From the NCBI RefSeq assembly GCF_009569385.1, contig NZ_WBOF01000002.1:124001-188000 (forward strand): a stretch of 64,000 nucleotides of DNA. Direction: 5' to 3'. Under the pieces are notes generated by a model. It was not told the origin of the DNA. It ran no database searches and was given only the letters and a program-made list of their open reading frames with translations. The translations under genes and the position numbers were made by a program. Below, in pieces: positions 44,574 to 53,583 of the stretch. Each line of letters starts with the position of its first letter. The stretch's first letter is position 1. The DNA is from Streptomyces kaniharaensis (lineage in GTDB: Bacteria; Actinomycetota; Actinomycetes; Streptomycetales; Streptomycetaceae).

Positions 44574-44761
44574 CACAAACCTCCAACGCCACTACGGGGA
44601 CCCGCCTGCCGACGGGGCGTTCACCACAGTGACCCACGGGCCCCGAACCGCGCATCGGTCATTTGACTCAACCGCCGCGGACCCCTCTCTGTCAGCCTTG
44701 GGTGAGACGTCCCGCTTTGTCGGGTTAGCCTGAGAGGGCCCGAGTAGGAGTTCCACCCCTG

Positions 44762-45146
44762 ATGACCAGCACCAATCCGTCCGCAGCCGACCCGGCTCCC
44801 AAGCCGAAGCGCCGCACTTTCAGTCCCGAGTACAAACTGCGGATCGTCGCCGAGTACGACGCCGCGCCCGAGGGCGAGAAGGGGCGCGGTCCTGCGCCGC
44901 GAGCGCCTGTACCACTCCCACGTCACCGAGTGGCGGGCCGCGCGCGACGCCGGGGCCTTGGAGAACCTGGTCGACCGGCGCACGAGCCCGGCCCGCCCGA
45001 AGAAGTCCGCCGCCGAGGTCGAGAACGAGAAGCTGCGCCGCCAGGTGGAACGGCTGGAGAAGGAACTCGCCCGGAACAAGGCCGCACTGGAGGTCCTGGG
45101 AAAAGCGTCGGCGCTCTTGGAAATGATCTCCGAGAGCGCGGACTGA
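44762..45146 (+). pseudogene. IS3 OrfA with a one-base insertion
   Basis: ATG 44762 reads PKPKRRTFSPEYKLRIVAEY, a typical OrfA start. An extra G in GAAGGGGCG near 44882 shifts the frame; in the next frame LRRERLYHSHVTEWRAARDA, ENEKLRRQVERLEKELARNK and LEMISESAD finish the protein. The leucine-zipper part is intact after the shift. Confidence 0.8.
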
Positions 45147-46170
45147 CGCACGCCGCCGACCCCGTCGTGGACGAGGCGTTCACCGCCGTCGAACACCAGC
45201 TGGGCACCACGGCCGCGTGCCGGCTGACCGGCCGCTCCCGGGCCACCCACTACCGCCGCCTGAAACCGCCGCCCCCGCGCGGGCCCAGGTCCCCACAGGC
45301 CCAGCCCTCGGCCCTGACAGCCGAAGGACGCGATGCGGTACTGGCGTTGATGAACAGCCCCGAGTACGCCGAACTGCCACCCGCACAGATCTGGGCCCGC
45401 GAGCTGGACACCGGGCGCTACCACTGCTCGGTTTCCACGATGTACCGGATTCTGCGTGAGCGGGGGCAGTCGGGTGAGCGCCGCCGCCAGGCCGCCCACC
45501 CCGCCAAGACGGTGCCCGAACTGGTCGCTGACGGCCCCTCCCTGGTGTTCACCTGGGACACCACCAAAGCGGCCGGCCCCAGCAAGGGCATCTGGTACCA
45601 CGCCTACGTCATCATCGACATCTTCAGCCGCTACATCGTCGGCCACACCGTCGAACTGGCCGAATCAGCCGAACGGGCAGAGGAGTTGATCCGGGAGGCC
45701 ATCGCGCGCAACGGCATCGTCCCGAGACCGTGCACGCCGACCGGGGCACCTCGATGACCTCCAAGAAGGTCTCCCAGCTGCTGATCGATCTCGGCGTCAC
45801 CAGGAGTCACTCGCGCCCCAAGATGAGCAACGACAACCCCTACAGCGAGGCCCAGTTCAAGACCACCAAGTACATGTCCGATTATCCCGAGCGGTTCGAT
45901 TCCCTGGCCCACGCCCGTGAATGGTTCGACGCCTTCATCTCGTACTACAACCACGAGCACAGGCACTCGGGCATCGGACTGCACACGCCCGCCAGCGTCC
46001 ACTTCGGCACCGCGGAGGAGATCCGTGACCAGCGGGCCGTCACCCTCGCCGAGGCCTACGCGCGCCACCCCGAACGCTTCGGCCGCCGTCCCAGACCACC
46101 CGAGATCCCGAAGACGGCGTGGATCAACGACCCCGCGAAGCGCAGGGAACCCGCACCACAAACCTCATAG
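45130..46170 (+). pseudogene. IS3 OrfB (integrase core) with a one-base deletion
   Basis: Reads PVVDEAFTAVEHQLGTTAAC, CRLTGRSRATHYRRLKPP, LVFTWDTTKAAGPSKGIWYH (first D) and YVIIDIFSRYIVG. One missing C near 45722 shifts the frame; it resumes as ETVHADRGTSMTSKKVSQLL (second D) and SRPKMSNDNPYSEAQFKTTK (E). All three catalytic acids are present across the two frames. Confidence 0.8.
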
Positions 46171-46212
46171 CGTCACGACCGTCTCACTGGACTTGAAATC
46201 TTCCGAAGCGCC

Positions 46213-46280
46213 GGATCACCGACGACGCGGCAGGCTACCGACTGCTGCTCGACCTGCTTGCCGAACACGGCGACAGCCCC
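46213..46280 (+). pseudogene. IS110-type transposase scrap
   Basis: The plus strand reads ITDDAAGYRLLLDLLAEHGD, resembling the N-terminal DEDD-domain region of IS110 transposases. It ends exactly where the next fragment starts. Confidence 0.4.
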
Positions 46281-46791
46281 TGCCAACCGGCGGATCCGGG
46301 TCCTGGGCGCCACCGAGCATCCGACCGCGTCCTGGGTAACGCAGACGGCGAAGAACCTTGTCATGGACCTCGAGGACGCCGGATGCCGGGCCCGCTACCT
46401 GATCAGGGACCGGGACGGGAAGTTCCCCACGCTGTTCGACGCCGTCCTGCAGGACGCGGGGATCGAGGTCGTGCTCAGCGGGGTCCGGATGCCGAGAATG
46501 AACTCGCTCATGGAGCGGTGGGTGCAGACCTGCAGGCGAGAACGGCTGGACCGCACGCTGATCTGGAACCAGCGCCACCTCATGCACCCGTTGCGCGAGT
46601 TCGAGCACTTCTACAACGGGCACAGGCCACACCAGGGCATCGCGAATGCCCGCCCGCTACACCCGCTCCCCGAACCGATCAGCGCCCCCGAGCAGATCAA
46701 CCGCCTCGACATACGAAGGCGCGACCGGCTCGGCGGCCTCCTCCACGAGTATCAACATGCGGCCTGAGCAGGGCGGATGAGATTTTCGGCA
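46281..46791 (+). pseudogene. 3' part of the integrase-core IS transposase
   Basis: Begins TGCCAACC at 46281 and reads NRRIRVLGATEHPTASWVTQ, RARYLIRDRDGKF (second D), MPRMNSLMERWVQTCRRERL (E) to LGGLLHEYQHAA at 46767. The IS end GGATGAGATTTTCGGCA is at 46775-46791. It complements the 5' part at 4972-5696, which breaks at the same TGCCAACC. Confidence 0.85.
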
Positions 46792-47039
46792 GGGGCAGCG
46801 TCCGGGACGGGCGCCGGCTCCGGTGCGAACGGCTCCCCGGCCGGTCCCGCATCGGCATCCCGGCGCCGCGGCGCGGACAGCACCTCGCCGACGCGCTGCC
46901 GGGCGATCAACCACTCCTGCCACTCCGTCTCCGCTTCCGCGAGCTCAGCCAGGACCCGGTCCGCTACCTCTCGCAGTCCCTCCACCCGCTCCCGGGCGGC
47001 CAGCTCCCGCTCGTCCAACAGACCCACGACCGACGCCAT
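46752..47039 (-). pseudogene. coiled-coil accessory gene cut by the IS
   Basis: ATG 47039 reads MASVVGLLDERELAARERVE, LREVADRVLAELAEAETEWQ. This matches the N-terminal coiled coil of the protein at 49791-50273. After PVPDAAP the frame enters the IS terminal repeat (AENLIRPAQAAC), so the winged-helix half is missing. The IS inserted into this gene at 46791/46792. Confidence 0.7.
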
Positions 47040-47579
47040 CCCGGCACCTCCACCAGCAAGACAACCCGACCACCCGAGCTTGCCTCGCCAACAGCGACAT
47101 CATGCCTGAGCTGCGGAAACACACCGATCAAGTTCGGTACGACAACGGCTTCTTACCCCCGAACACGAACCCAGCCCCACCCCAGACTTCTCAACCCACC
47201 CGCGAACCCCCAACCCACCAACAAGATCAACCAGCAACCCACCCACCCGCCACAACATGCCAGCCACCAACCACCCCCGGCGCATACAGGGCTCTCATCC
47301 AGACCGCGGAAATCCCCACTACTTCTCGCGTGATCCACAAGTTCTCAACCAAGCACCAAAACACGCAGGTCAAACAACCCTGACACCCGACCAGCAACAC
47401 CCCCGCAGAACCGGCCCCACCCCTGAACCACCTCACCACGGCCTGGCCCTTCTCAACCAACCCCCAAACCCGCAGCCCGTCGTTCCGTCAGCCCCCGGCG
47501 CCGGTGCGCCGCTCGTGGCCCCTTCTGGGCACGCTGAGATCGAGCTTCCCCGTGAGCAGATCGCCGAGTACGCTGCGGC
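47040..47579 (-). other. strongly strand-skewed, G-poor sequence
   Basis: From about 47100 to 47470 the plus strand is mostly A and C, with many ACCCACC/AACCC runs and few G, unlike anything else in the window. No coding frame looks natural on either strand. It may be a spacer, a single-strand-forming or RNA-related segment. Confidence 0.45.
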
Positions 47580-47726
47580 TTCGCCGAATGGCTGAAGATC
47601 GGGCGCGACCACCACCGTGCGAACATCCCGTTCAACAACGCCGCGTCGATCCTGGTCGCCGTCGAGGTCTCGGCCCGCGCCCGCGCCTTCACCGCCGACG
47701 GCAGCCGTATCCGCTCTGGCCGCTGA
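47580..47726 (+). pseudogene. C-terminal fragment of a hypothetical gene
   Basis: The plus strand reads FAEWLKIGRDHHRANIPFNN, AASILVAVEVSARARAFTAD, ending SRIRSGR at TGA 47724. In the preceding bases the frame is different (YAAASPNG stop), indicating a lost base near 47579. Function unknown. Confidence 0.4.
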
Positions 47727-47802
47727 CCGATCAACAGCCGGCCGTGCCGACAACCCATGCGGGCGTCGGCACGGCCGTACACCCACGCCCCGAAGGAACA
47801 CC

Positions 47803-48126
47803 TTGCGACCCACCACCTGCATAGCTGCCACCCTGGCCATGCTCGCCGCTCTCACCGCCTGTGTCAGCACCACCACACCCACCACGACGGCCCCGGACGA
47901 CAGCCCCGCCCTGCGGTGGGCCCGCACCCAATTCCTTCTCGCCGACCACGCCACCGGCAACACCCTGTGCCACGGACGCGACAGGGACGGCATCGAATCC
48001 GCCATCGGCTACGCGATGATCCACGCCCCCAACGACAACATCCCTGACCAGGACCGACGCGACGCGATGCGCCATGTCATCACCGTCATGTGCCACTCCC
48101 CCAGCGCCCCGAAGACGCACCAATGA
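47803..48126 (+). CDS. small lipoprotein
   Basis: 107 residues from TTG 47803 with AAGGA five bases upstream. The N-terminus is a lipoprotein signal: hydrophobic AATLAML then lipobox LTAC, followed by a Thr-rich linker. The mature domain has two further cysteines (NTLCHGRDRDG, VITVMCHSP). No family recognised. It is expected to be anchored to the outer face of the membrane. Confidence 0.6.
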   Translation: MRPTTCIAATLAMLAALTACVSTTTPTTTAPDDSPALRWARTQFLLADHATGNTLCHGRDRDGIESAIGYAMIHAPNDNIPDQDRRDAMRHVITVMCHSPSAPKTHQ

Positions 48127-48239
48127 CCGACGACACCCCGCGCCCTGATCGCGACACGCGTCCCGACATACCGCCATAGCAGCAGCCACAGCAGTGGGTC
48201 TGTCAGGGGTCTGGCCAAGGTGCGGCGGCTACCCGCCTC

Positions 48240-48570
48240 ACCTTGGCCAAACCCCCGGAGAGCGAACGTCTGAAGCTCAAAGCCGTCCTCGCCGGCTGCC
48301 CCGAACTTGAGGCCCTCACCGAGCACATCCGCGCGTTCGGGAAGATGCTCACCCAGCTCCAGGGCAACCAGCTCCCGCAATGGATCAAGGCGGTCCGCGC
48401 CGACGACCTGCCCAGCCTCCACACCTTCGCCAACGGCCTCGAACGCGATCTCGCCGCCGTCACCGCCGGCCTGACACTGCCCTGGAGCTCCGGCGTCGTC
48501 GAAGGCCACGTCAACCGGATCAAAATGATCAAGCGCCAAATGTACGGCCGCGCTGGCGGGAGCACGCTGG
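48240..48570 (+). pseudogene. ISL3-family transposase C-terminal fragment
   Basis: Reads ERLKLKAVLAGCPELEALTE, QLPQWIKAVRADDLPSLHTF, PWSSGVVEGHVNRIKMIKRQ and MYGRAG, the tail of an ISL3 transposase related to, but not the same as, the complete element at 3290-4971. Cut at about 48570. Confidence 0.8.
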
Positions 48571-48584
48571 TGCGGCACGCCACC

Positions 48585-48887
48585 GTGGTCACGGTTAAGT
48601 TCTCGCACCGTGCCAGGCGCTTGAGCAGCATCTCGTGCGCGGCGATCCGGCTCCGTTTGTGGAACCTGGCCTCTTGCTCCGGGGTCGAGCAGAACTGGCC
48701 CCCGCCCCTTGACCAGCTTCACCGCGTGCAGCTCGGCGTTCTTGGGCACGCCCCATTCCGACTCGACCTCTCGCCGGCCTTCCAGCCAGCAGTGCAGCAG
48801 GTCTCCCCACCCCGCTGCCGGCACCAGCAGACCGGTCAGCGTGCGGATCCTATCCGAGCCCGAATCATCGACGTAGCACAAGTACAC
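48585..48887 (-). pseudogene. DUF3800-type gene, N-terminal part, frameshifted
   Basis: ATG 48887 reads MYLCYVDDSGSDRIRTLTGL, then VPKNAELHAVKLVKGRG, typical of DUF3800 proteins (putative RNase-H-fold). One extra G near 48705 breaks the frame; it resumes as STPEQEARFHKRSRIAAHEM and LLKRLARCENLTVTTV. Truncated by the ISL3 fragment. DUF3800 genes are common in defence and mobile-element contexts. Confidence 0.6.
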
Positions 48888-49102
48888 CGTCGGACTATAA
48901 GGCTCCGACCTGTCGCCCCATCAAGTCGCTTCAGTCACTGCAGGATCACCGCGTGCGCTCGCCCGCGTCAGCCGGCCGGGACCGCGGGGACAGGGGGATG
49001 CCCGGGTCCCGGCCGTGCGAGGCACCGGCCGCACCAACCGCGACCGTCAGCAGCCCGCCATGGAGAGTGGCGGGGCTGCCGTGACCGGAATGCACCAACA
49101 GG

Positions 49103-49425
49103 TCACACCCGACGGCCCCTCGCCGGGTAGAGCTTTGCGTGCAGCACGCGGTTCTCCCACCACGGATCGTCTGGAGTGGAGACCAGAGCGGCCACCAGCT
49201 CGCGCTTGATCCGAACCGGCAGCATCAGCGGGCCCAAGTCCTTTGCGGCGCGGGCCTGTACACACTCGGGGCACTCCGGTCCGGCCCGGCCCTCTCCCGC
49301 AGATCCAGCTCCGAGCCCTCCTTCCCCCCGATCGAGCCCCGGCACGTCCAGCACGGCCGCAGCACGGCGTTAGCCGTGCGGGCGGCCTCCTCGGCCGGTT
49401 CCAGCGGCGAGGCAGCGGCGACCGG
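49103..49425 (-). pseudogene. zinc-ribbon tail of a replication-relaxation gene
   Basis: The minus strand reads AARTANAVLRPCWTCRGSIG, ELDLRERAGP, then in the other frame ECPECVQARAAKDLGPLMLP and LVAALVSTPDDPWWENRVLH. It is nearly the same as the C-terminus of the gene at 22951-24015, but AGCT is missing near 49279 (a 4-base deletion). Only the tail is present. Confidence 0.7.
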
Positions 49426-49790
49426 TCCAGGCAGCACAGCGGACGGAACGGCAGCAGGCCGGGACGTAGGTCAAGGATGAACAACGGCGCAGCCCGACGA
49501 CCGGCGACGTCGGCCGCGCGGGACGGCCGGTGGCGCGGCGCAGCAAACGGTGGGGACGGCCAGGGACGGATGGTGGCGGACGACAACGCCAGCCGCGGGT
49601 GGCCGCACGGCAGACGGCGGCCCGGCGGCCACTAGGAGCTGTCCGGCCGATCATGTGACTTCCGCCTGCCCTGAGAAGCCATTCCCAAATCGAAGGTAGG
49701 GTCACGTTTTCCCAGGTGAGGGGTGTGGCCGTCGTTCGGTAGGCATGCTCGGATCGTCGTGCTGGTGCGGGGCGTGCTCGGAGGTGGCGG
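49426..49790 (+). other. region without a clear gene
   Basis: No coherent frame. Near 49640 lies GAGCTGTCCGGCCGATCATG, which looks like an IS tip but has no partner I can find. The last 30 bases hold a ribosome site (GGAGGTGGCGG) for the next gene. Confidence 0.3.
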
Positions 49791-50273
49791 ATGCCGTCGG
49801 TGCTGGGAGTGCTGGAGAAGCGCGAGCGAGTGGCGCTGGCCCGGGCGGAGGAACTGCGGTCCGAAGTGGAGCGGCTCCAGGCCGCGTTGGCCGAGGCGGA
49901 GGAGGCCGCGCGGCGCGCGGTCATCGCCCGCGAGGAGACGGTTGAGGCCCTGGCCGAGGCGGCTGGCGCGGTCGATGCGCCGGTGGAGGTGCCGGCTGCG
50001 GGGGCTGCGGGGCCGCGGGTGAAGGTGCCGCTGTGGTGCGAGGGCGTGGGGACCGGGGAGCTGCCGCTCGACTGCGCGCGGATCGTGGCCCTGGTCGAGC
50101 GCGACGCGGCCGGTGGCGGGGAGGGAGTGCGGGCTCGGGCCATGCGCGAGCATCTGGGCTGGGCGTCGAGCGACGCGAAGGAGCAGGCCGCCCGGTTCCG
50201 GGCGAAGCGGCTGGTCGAGCGCGGCTGGCTGACCGAGCAGCGGCCGGGGCTGTTCAGGCCGCGGACAGCTTGA
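49791..50273 (+). CDS. coiled-coil and winged-helix protein convergent with an IS5 transposase
   Basis: 160 residues from ATG 49791. Coiled coil 5-60 (VLEKRERVALARAEELRSEV, ALAEAEEAARRAVIAREETV), a Pro/Ala linker, then a winged-helix-like C-terminus (MREHLGWASSDAKEQAARFR, LVERGWLTEQRPGLFRPR). Same plan as the IS5-encoded protein at 2379-2777. Its last 20 bases overlap the 3' end of the transposase gene on the other strand, so either it is part of that element or the element landed exactly at its end. Confidence 0.7.
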   Translation: MPSVLGVLEKRERVALARAEELRSEVERLQAALAEAEEAARRAVIAREETVEALAEAAGAVDAPVEVPAAGAAGPRVKVPLWCEGVGTGELPLDCARIVALVERDAAGGGEGVRARAMREHLGWASSDAKEQAARFRAKRLVERGWLTEQRPGLFRPRTA

Positions 50274-51195
50274 CGCGGCGGGGCGCGGGGGCGCCGGAGC
50301 GGGCCAGGCGGCGCGTGGCCGGGATGCTCGCGGCCCACCAGGCCATCGCCTCGGTGCTGTCGATGCGGGTCTCGTAGTCCCGGGCGAGGCGTCTCGCCCG
50401 GATCAGCCAGGAAAATGATCGTTCCACGACCCAGCGGCGCGGCAGCACCACGAACCCGGTGGCGTCGTCGCTGCGTTTGACGACGGTGAGCGCAAGGGCC
50501 AGGACGGTGGTGGCGAAGGCGACCAGCCAGCCGGTGTAGCCGCTGTCGGCCCAGACCAGGGCGATGCGGCGGTGTTCGGTGCGCAGTTGGTCAAGGAGGT
50601 CGCGGCCGGCGTCGTTGTCTTTGACCGAGGCGGCGGTGACCAGCACGGTCAGCAGCAGGCCCAGGGTGTCGACGGCGATGTGCCGTTTGCGGCCGTTGAT
50701 CTTCTTTCCGGCGTCGTAGCCGCGCGAGGCGGTCGGCACGGTGGCGTCGGCCTTGACCGACTGCGAGTCGATGATCGCGGCGGTCGGCTCCGCCTTCTTG
50801 CCGGCCAGTTCTCGCAGGCGGGCGCGCAGTCGGCCGTAGAGCTCCTTGATCAGGTCGTTGTCGCGCCAGCGGCGGAAGAACCGGTATACGGCCCGCCACT
50901 TGGGGAAGTCGGTCGGCAGACTGGCCCAGCGCACGCCCTCGGCGACCAGGTAGCGCACGCCGTCGATCATCTGGCGGTGGCAGAAGCCCTCCGGGCGTCC
51001 GCCCTTTCCGTTCAGCCAGGCCGGGACCGGCAGCAGCGGCCGGACCAGGTGCCATTCGGCGTCGGTGAGGTCGGAGCTGTAGCGGCGGGTCCGGTCGGGC
51101 TGGTCGGCTGCGTTGCCGAGCCGGTGGGCCAGGCAATCGCACGGCGACACGCCGGAGTTGGACGCGGACGGGGTCGACACGCCACAGTGGGACAC
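50254..51195 (-). CDS. IS5-family DDE transposase (second type)
   Basis: 313 residues. Core starts at RRYSSDLTDAEWHLVRPLLP. Catalytic acids at IIDSQSVKAD, LVWADSGYTG and WVVERSFSWL. The N-terminal 30 residues before RYSSDL may be non-native. Related to, but clearly different from, the IS5 transposase at 1528. I could not find its terminal repeats, so the element's ends are undefined. Confidence 0.88.
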   Translation of the reverse strand: MSHCGVSTPSASNSGVSPCDCLAHRLGNAADQPDRTRRYSSDLTDAEWHLVRPLLPVPAWLNGKGGRPEGFCHRQMIDGVRYLVAEGVRWASLPTDFPKWRAVYRFFRRWRDNDLIKELYGRLRARLRELAGKKAEPTAAIIDSQSVKADATVPTASRGYDAGKKINGRKRHIAVDTLGLLLTVLVTAASVKDNDAGRDLLDQLRTEHRRIALVWADSGYTGWLVAFATTVLALALTVVKRSDDATGFVVLPRRWVVERSFSWLIRARRLARDYETRIDSTEAMAWWAASIPATRRLARSGAPAPRRVKLSAA

Positions 51196-51276
51196 CTGGG
51201 CCTCCTGGTGCTTGGTTGACTCGACATCACCGAGCTGTGCAGGAGGCCCTTCTGCTATGCGCCGGCCACGGAGTGA

Positions 51277-52914
51277 TCACTCGAACGAGGCTGATGCGCA
51301 CGGAAGTTCGAGCGGCAGTCGTATCCATCGGTTTGGGAATCGCTTCTCAGACCAGTGGTAGGAGTTCCAGACATCGTCCAGAACCGGGTTGCGGTCCACA
51401 CTGTGGCGGGCAAGGACCGCGTCGAGGCTCCACGTGGACTCCTGAGGATCGGCGGCTCGTGCCAGGAGGAGAGCGGACGCCGAGGTGTCGGTGAGCATGA
51501 CGAGGTGCTCGATCTCCTGCGCGCTGGCAACGGTGACAGGCAAGGCAGTGCTGGGCAGGCCGGGGGTGGGGAAGGGTGCGTTGGCGATGGGGAACGGCTC
51601 CAGAGTGACGACGATGCCGTGACGAGGCCGGTCCTTCGGCACGGCAGCGAAGTCCGGGTGTCCGTTGGCGATCAGCTGCTCCGTCCGGTTGATCTGCTCG
51701 TACGCCTTGCCGATCTTTCGGACGGTCTCGTCCACACCGAAGGCCAGGCCGAGGCGGACGTTCTCCGTCGGCATGCAGGCCTTCACTTCGACCAGCAGGA
51801 CGAGGTCGTCGAACACGACGATCCAGTCAACGCTCTCCCTCTTCTGCTTCCCCACCATGTAAGTGATCTCCGGGAGCACGTTGGCGTCCACTAGTAGGCG
51901 CAGCTGACGGCCTATGTACTGTTCGAAGAGGTAACCGGTCTCGATGGTGAAGCCCGGGCCGAGGCTGGCGAAGCCTGTGAAGTAGAGGCTGGCCGGACTG
52001 GCCTTGCGGTGAACGAGCTGCGGGACGGGGCACAGCAGCCAGGCGTCGCCGAATCCGGTGACGGCCGGGCGCGCCAGGAGCGGGTTGTGCGTGAAGCGAC
52101 GCAGCTGCGGGTGGGAGGCGCCGGGGGTCCTCGCGACGCGCGTGGCGGTGTCGCGTTCGGCAGCTCTGAACGCCTCGGTATCCGTGGCGAAGTGTCGGTC
52201 AACGGTGGCCAGCAGGGTGGTGCGGTCGATGATGTCGTAGATGCCGGCGGCCTGGGGGGCGTCCAGGTAGGCGAGGTCGAAGCGGCCTTGCGAGTACATC
52301 GCGGCGGCCCACAGGATCTGGGTGACGCCGATGTAGTCGGTCAAGGTGCAGCCCAACAGGTCCGTGTCCCAGCCCGGGACCAGCACCTGGGGTGTGCGGT
52401 GATCGGGGAACGCGGTGTCGCGGAAGATCGCGCCAGTGCGGGCCAGGGTCGTGGCCTCCGGGGCCTGCCAAACGAACTGTTCGCCAGAGGTGCGCATCAG
52501 GAAGTCCCGCACCCGGACGCTCAGGTCGCCGTCGTCATTGTGAAGGGTGAGGTCCTTCAGCTGAGAGTACGCGCAGAGGATCTTCAGCAGGTCGTCCTCG
52601 GTGGCCTCGGCGCGGTGGAACTCGGTGCCGAAGGTGAGCGCGACGCGGGCGATGTCCGCCAGGGCCCACGGCGTGTACTTCCGGTAGGGGCTGTTCAGCC
52701 AGGGGTGCTCCTGCCCAGGCTGGCCCCACCTGACGGCCGCTGCGGCGACCAGCGGCAGCAGGGAGCTCGGTCGGTGTCGGCGAACACGCTGACGGTACTC
52801 GTCATCCGTGACATGCCGGTCATACAGGTATGCAGCCACGCACTTATCGTCCTGCGGTCCTCGGACCACCTGCCACCGGTTTTCGCGTGTGGGTGTACTG
52901 CCAGCGCGCGGCAT
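51277..52914 (-). CDS. PD-(D/E)XK-like nuclease domain protein (putative defence nuclease)
   Basis: 545 residues from ATG 52914. Near the C-terminus: Glu331 in GYLFEQYIG, Asp363 in VDWIVVFDD, then Glu377-x-Lys379 in LVLLVEVKA. This is the order of a PD-(D/E)XK active site. The N-terminal 300 residues are helical with no known domain. The frame is open upstream through a NUDIX gene, so a fused product is possible. A restriction-like or DNA-processing nuclease in mobile-element context is inferred; no partner (methylase, ATPase) is adjacent. Confidence 0.65.
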   Translation of the reverse strand: MPRAGSTPTRENRWQVVRGPQDDKCVAAYLYDRHVTDDEYRQRVRRHRPSSLLPLVAAAAVRWGQPGQEHPWLNSPYRKYTPWALADIARVALTFGTEFHRAEATEDDLLKILCAYSQLKDLTLHNDDGDLSVRVRDFLMRTSGEQFVWQAPEATTLARTGAIFRDTAFPDHRTPQVLVPGWDTDLLGCTLTDYIGVTQILWAAAMYSQGRFDLAYLDAPQAAGIYDIIDRTTLLATVDRHFATDTEAFRAAERDTATRVARTPGASHPQLRRFTHNPLLARPAVTGFGDAWLLCPVPQLVHRKASPASLYFTGFASLGPGFTIETGYLFEQYIGRQLRLLVDANVLPEITYMVGKQKRESVDWIVVFDDLVLLVEVKACMPTENVRLGLAFGVDETVRKIGKAYEQINRTEQLIANGHPDFAAVPKDRPRHGIVVTLEPFPIANAPFPTPGLPSTALPVTVASAQEIEHLVMLTDTSASALLLARAADPQESTWSLDAVLARHSVDRNPVLDDVWNSYHWSEKRFPNRWIRLPLELPCASASFE

Positions 52915-52939
52915 CAGCCAGCGCAATCGCCGGGAGCAG

Positions 52940-53408
52940 TACCGGGCCGCACGCAGCGGTGTCGAGCCGGACGGCCTGGCCGCGTCGGCCACCGGCAGCC
53001 ATACCTCGGCGCCTGACCCGGGTCGTCCTGCTCCGCCTGGGCGACTGCCTTCACCAGGTGATCGGGCAGGTGGAACGGTGAAGACCAGGTGCCGGCGCCG
53101 GAACGGCTCCGCCTCGCCCGGCCGCTCGATCTCCTGATCCTGAACCAGGCGCAGCACCGACGGGATGGGCAGCGCCGCCAGGTCGAGGCCAAGGTCCTCG
53201 AGCAGCTCCCGGCGCAGCGCGTCGGCCGGGTCTTCGCCGTCCTCGACCAGGCCGCCGGGCAGCGAGTGCTGGGGCCGGTCTCCCGCTGGCGCCGGATCAG
53301 ACACACCCGGCCGTCGTGGACCAGCACCGTGCACCTACCCGCACCCGGACCGGTCCGGCCACCGTAGTGGTGGTCACCGCCGGGCCCAGGCCGGGCAGGC
53401 CGGCTCAT
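52940..53408 (-). pseudogene. NUDIX hydrolase gene with a one-base deletion, running into the nuclease gene
   Basis: ATG 53408 starts MSRPARPGPGGDHHYGG and reads RCTVLVHDGRVCLIRRQRET. One missing C in CCCC near 53279 shifts the frame; then QHSLPGGLVEDGEDPADALR, RELLEDLGLDLAAL carries a complete NUDIX box. After the NUDIX domain the frame continues into the nuclease without a stop. The small gene upstream (53374-53583) overlaps it. Confidence 0.65.
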
Positions 53409-53583
53409 GCCAGGTGGTGCGGACGACCACCCCGCCCGGGGTCAGGTGCTCGCTCGACCAGGTCCGGCAGCACCCGGTGCTGCCCGGCCGGGCCGGGGCC
53501 GGCGGCCATCCGGCGCGGACCGGGGAGGCGGTGGGCGCGGCCGGGCGGCGGCGACGGCGGCGCCTGGTGATGGGTGTCGTCAT
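53374..53583 (-). CDS. small basic protein upstream of the NUDIX gene
   Basis: 69 residues: MTTPITRRRRRRRPAAPT..., with CCRTW and a VVRTTWHEPACPAW end. It overlaps the start of the NUDIX gene by 35 bases. Small Thr/Arg-rich proteins starting MTT occur in the same position elsewhere (12913-13020). Probably translated, no known function. Confidence 0.45.
   Translation of the reverse strand: MTTPITRRRRRRRPAAPTASPVRAGWPPAPARPGSTGCCRTWSSEHLTPGGVVVRTTWHEPACPAWARR

Larger units (their letters stand above)
44703..46186 (+). mobile_element. IS3-family insertion sequence with internal frameshifts
   Basis: TGAGACG at 44703-44709 and its complement CGTCTCA at 46180-46186 are the likely tips; beyond that the repeats are imperfect. 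OrfA and OrfB are in the usual order, with OrfB in the -1 frame. No clear target duplication was found. Both reading frames carry an extra single-base change, so the copy is probably inactive as sequenced. Confidence 0.75.

Noticed and set aside
49640..51260. Complete composite element containing the winged-helix gene and the second IS5 transposase
   Set aside because: A plausible tip at 49640 has no inverted partner near 51200-51260, so the boundaries cannot be supported.
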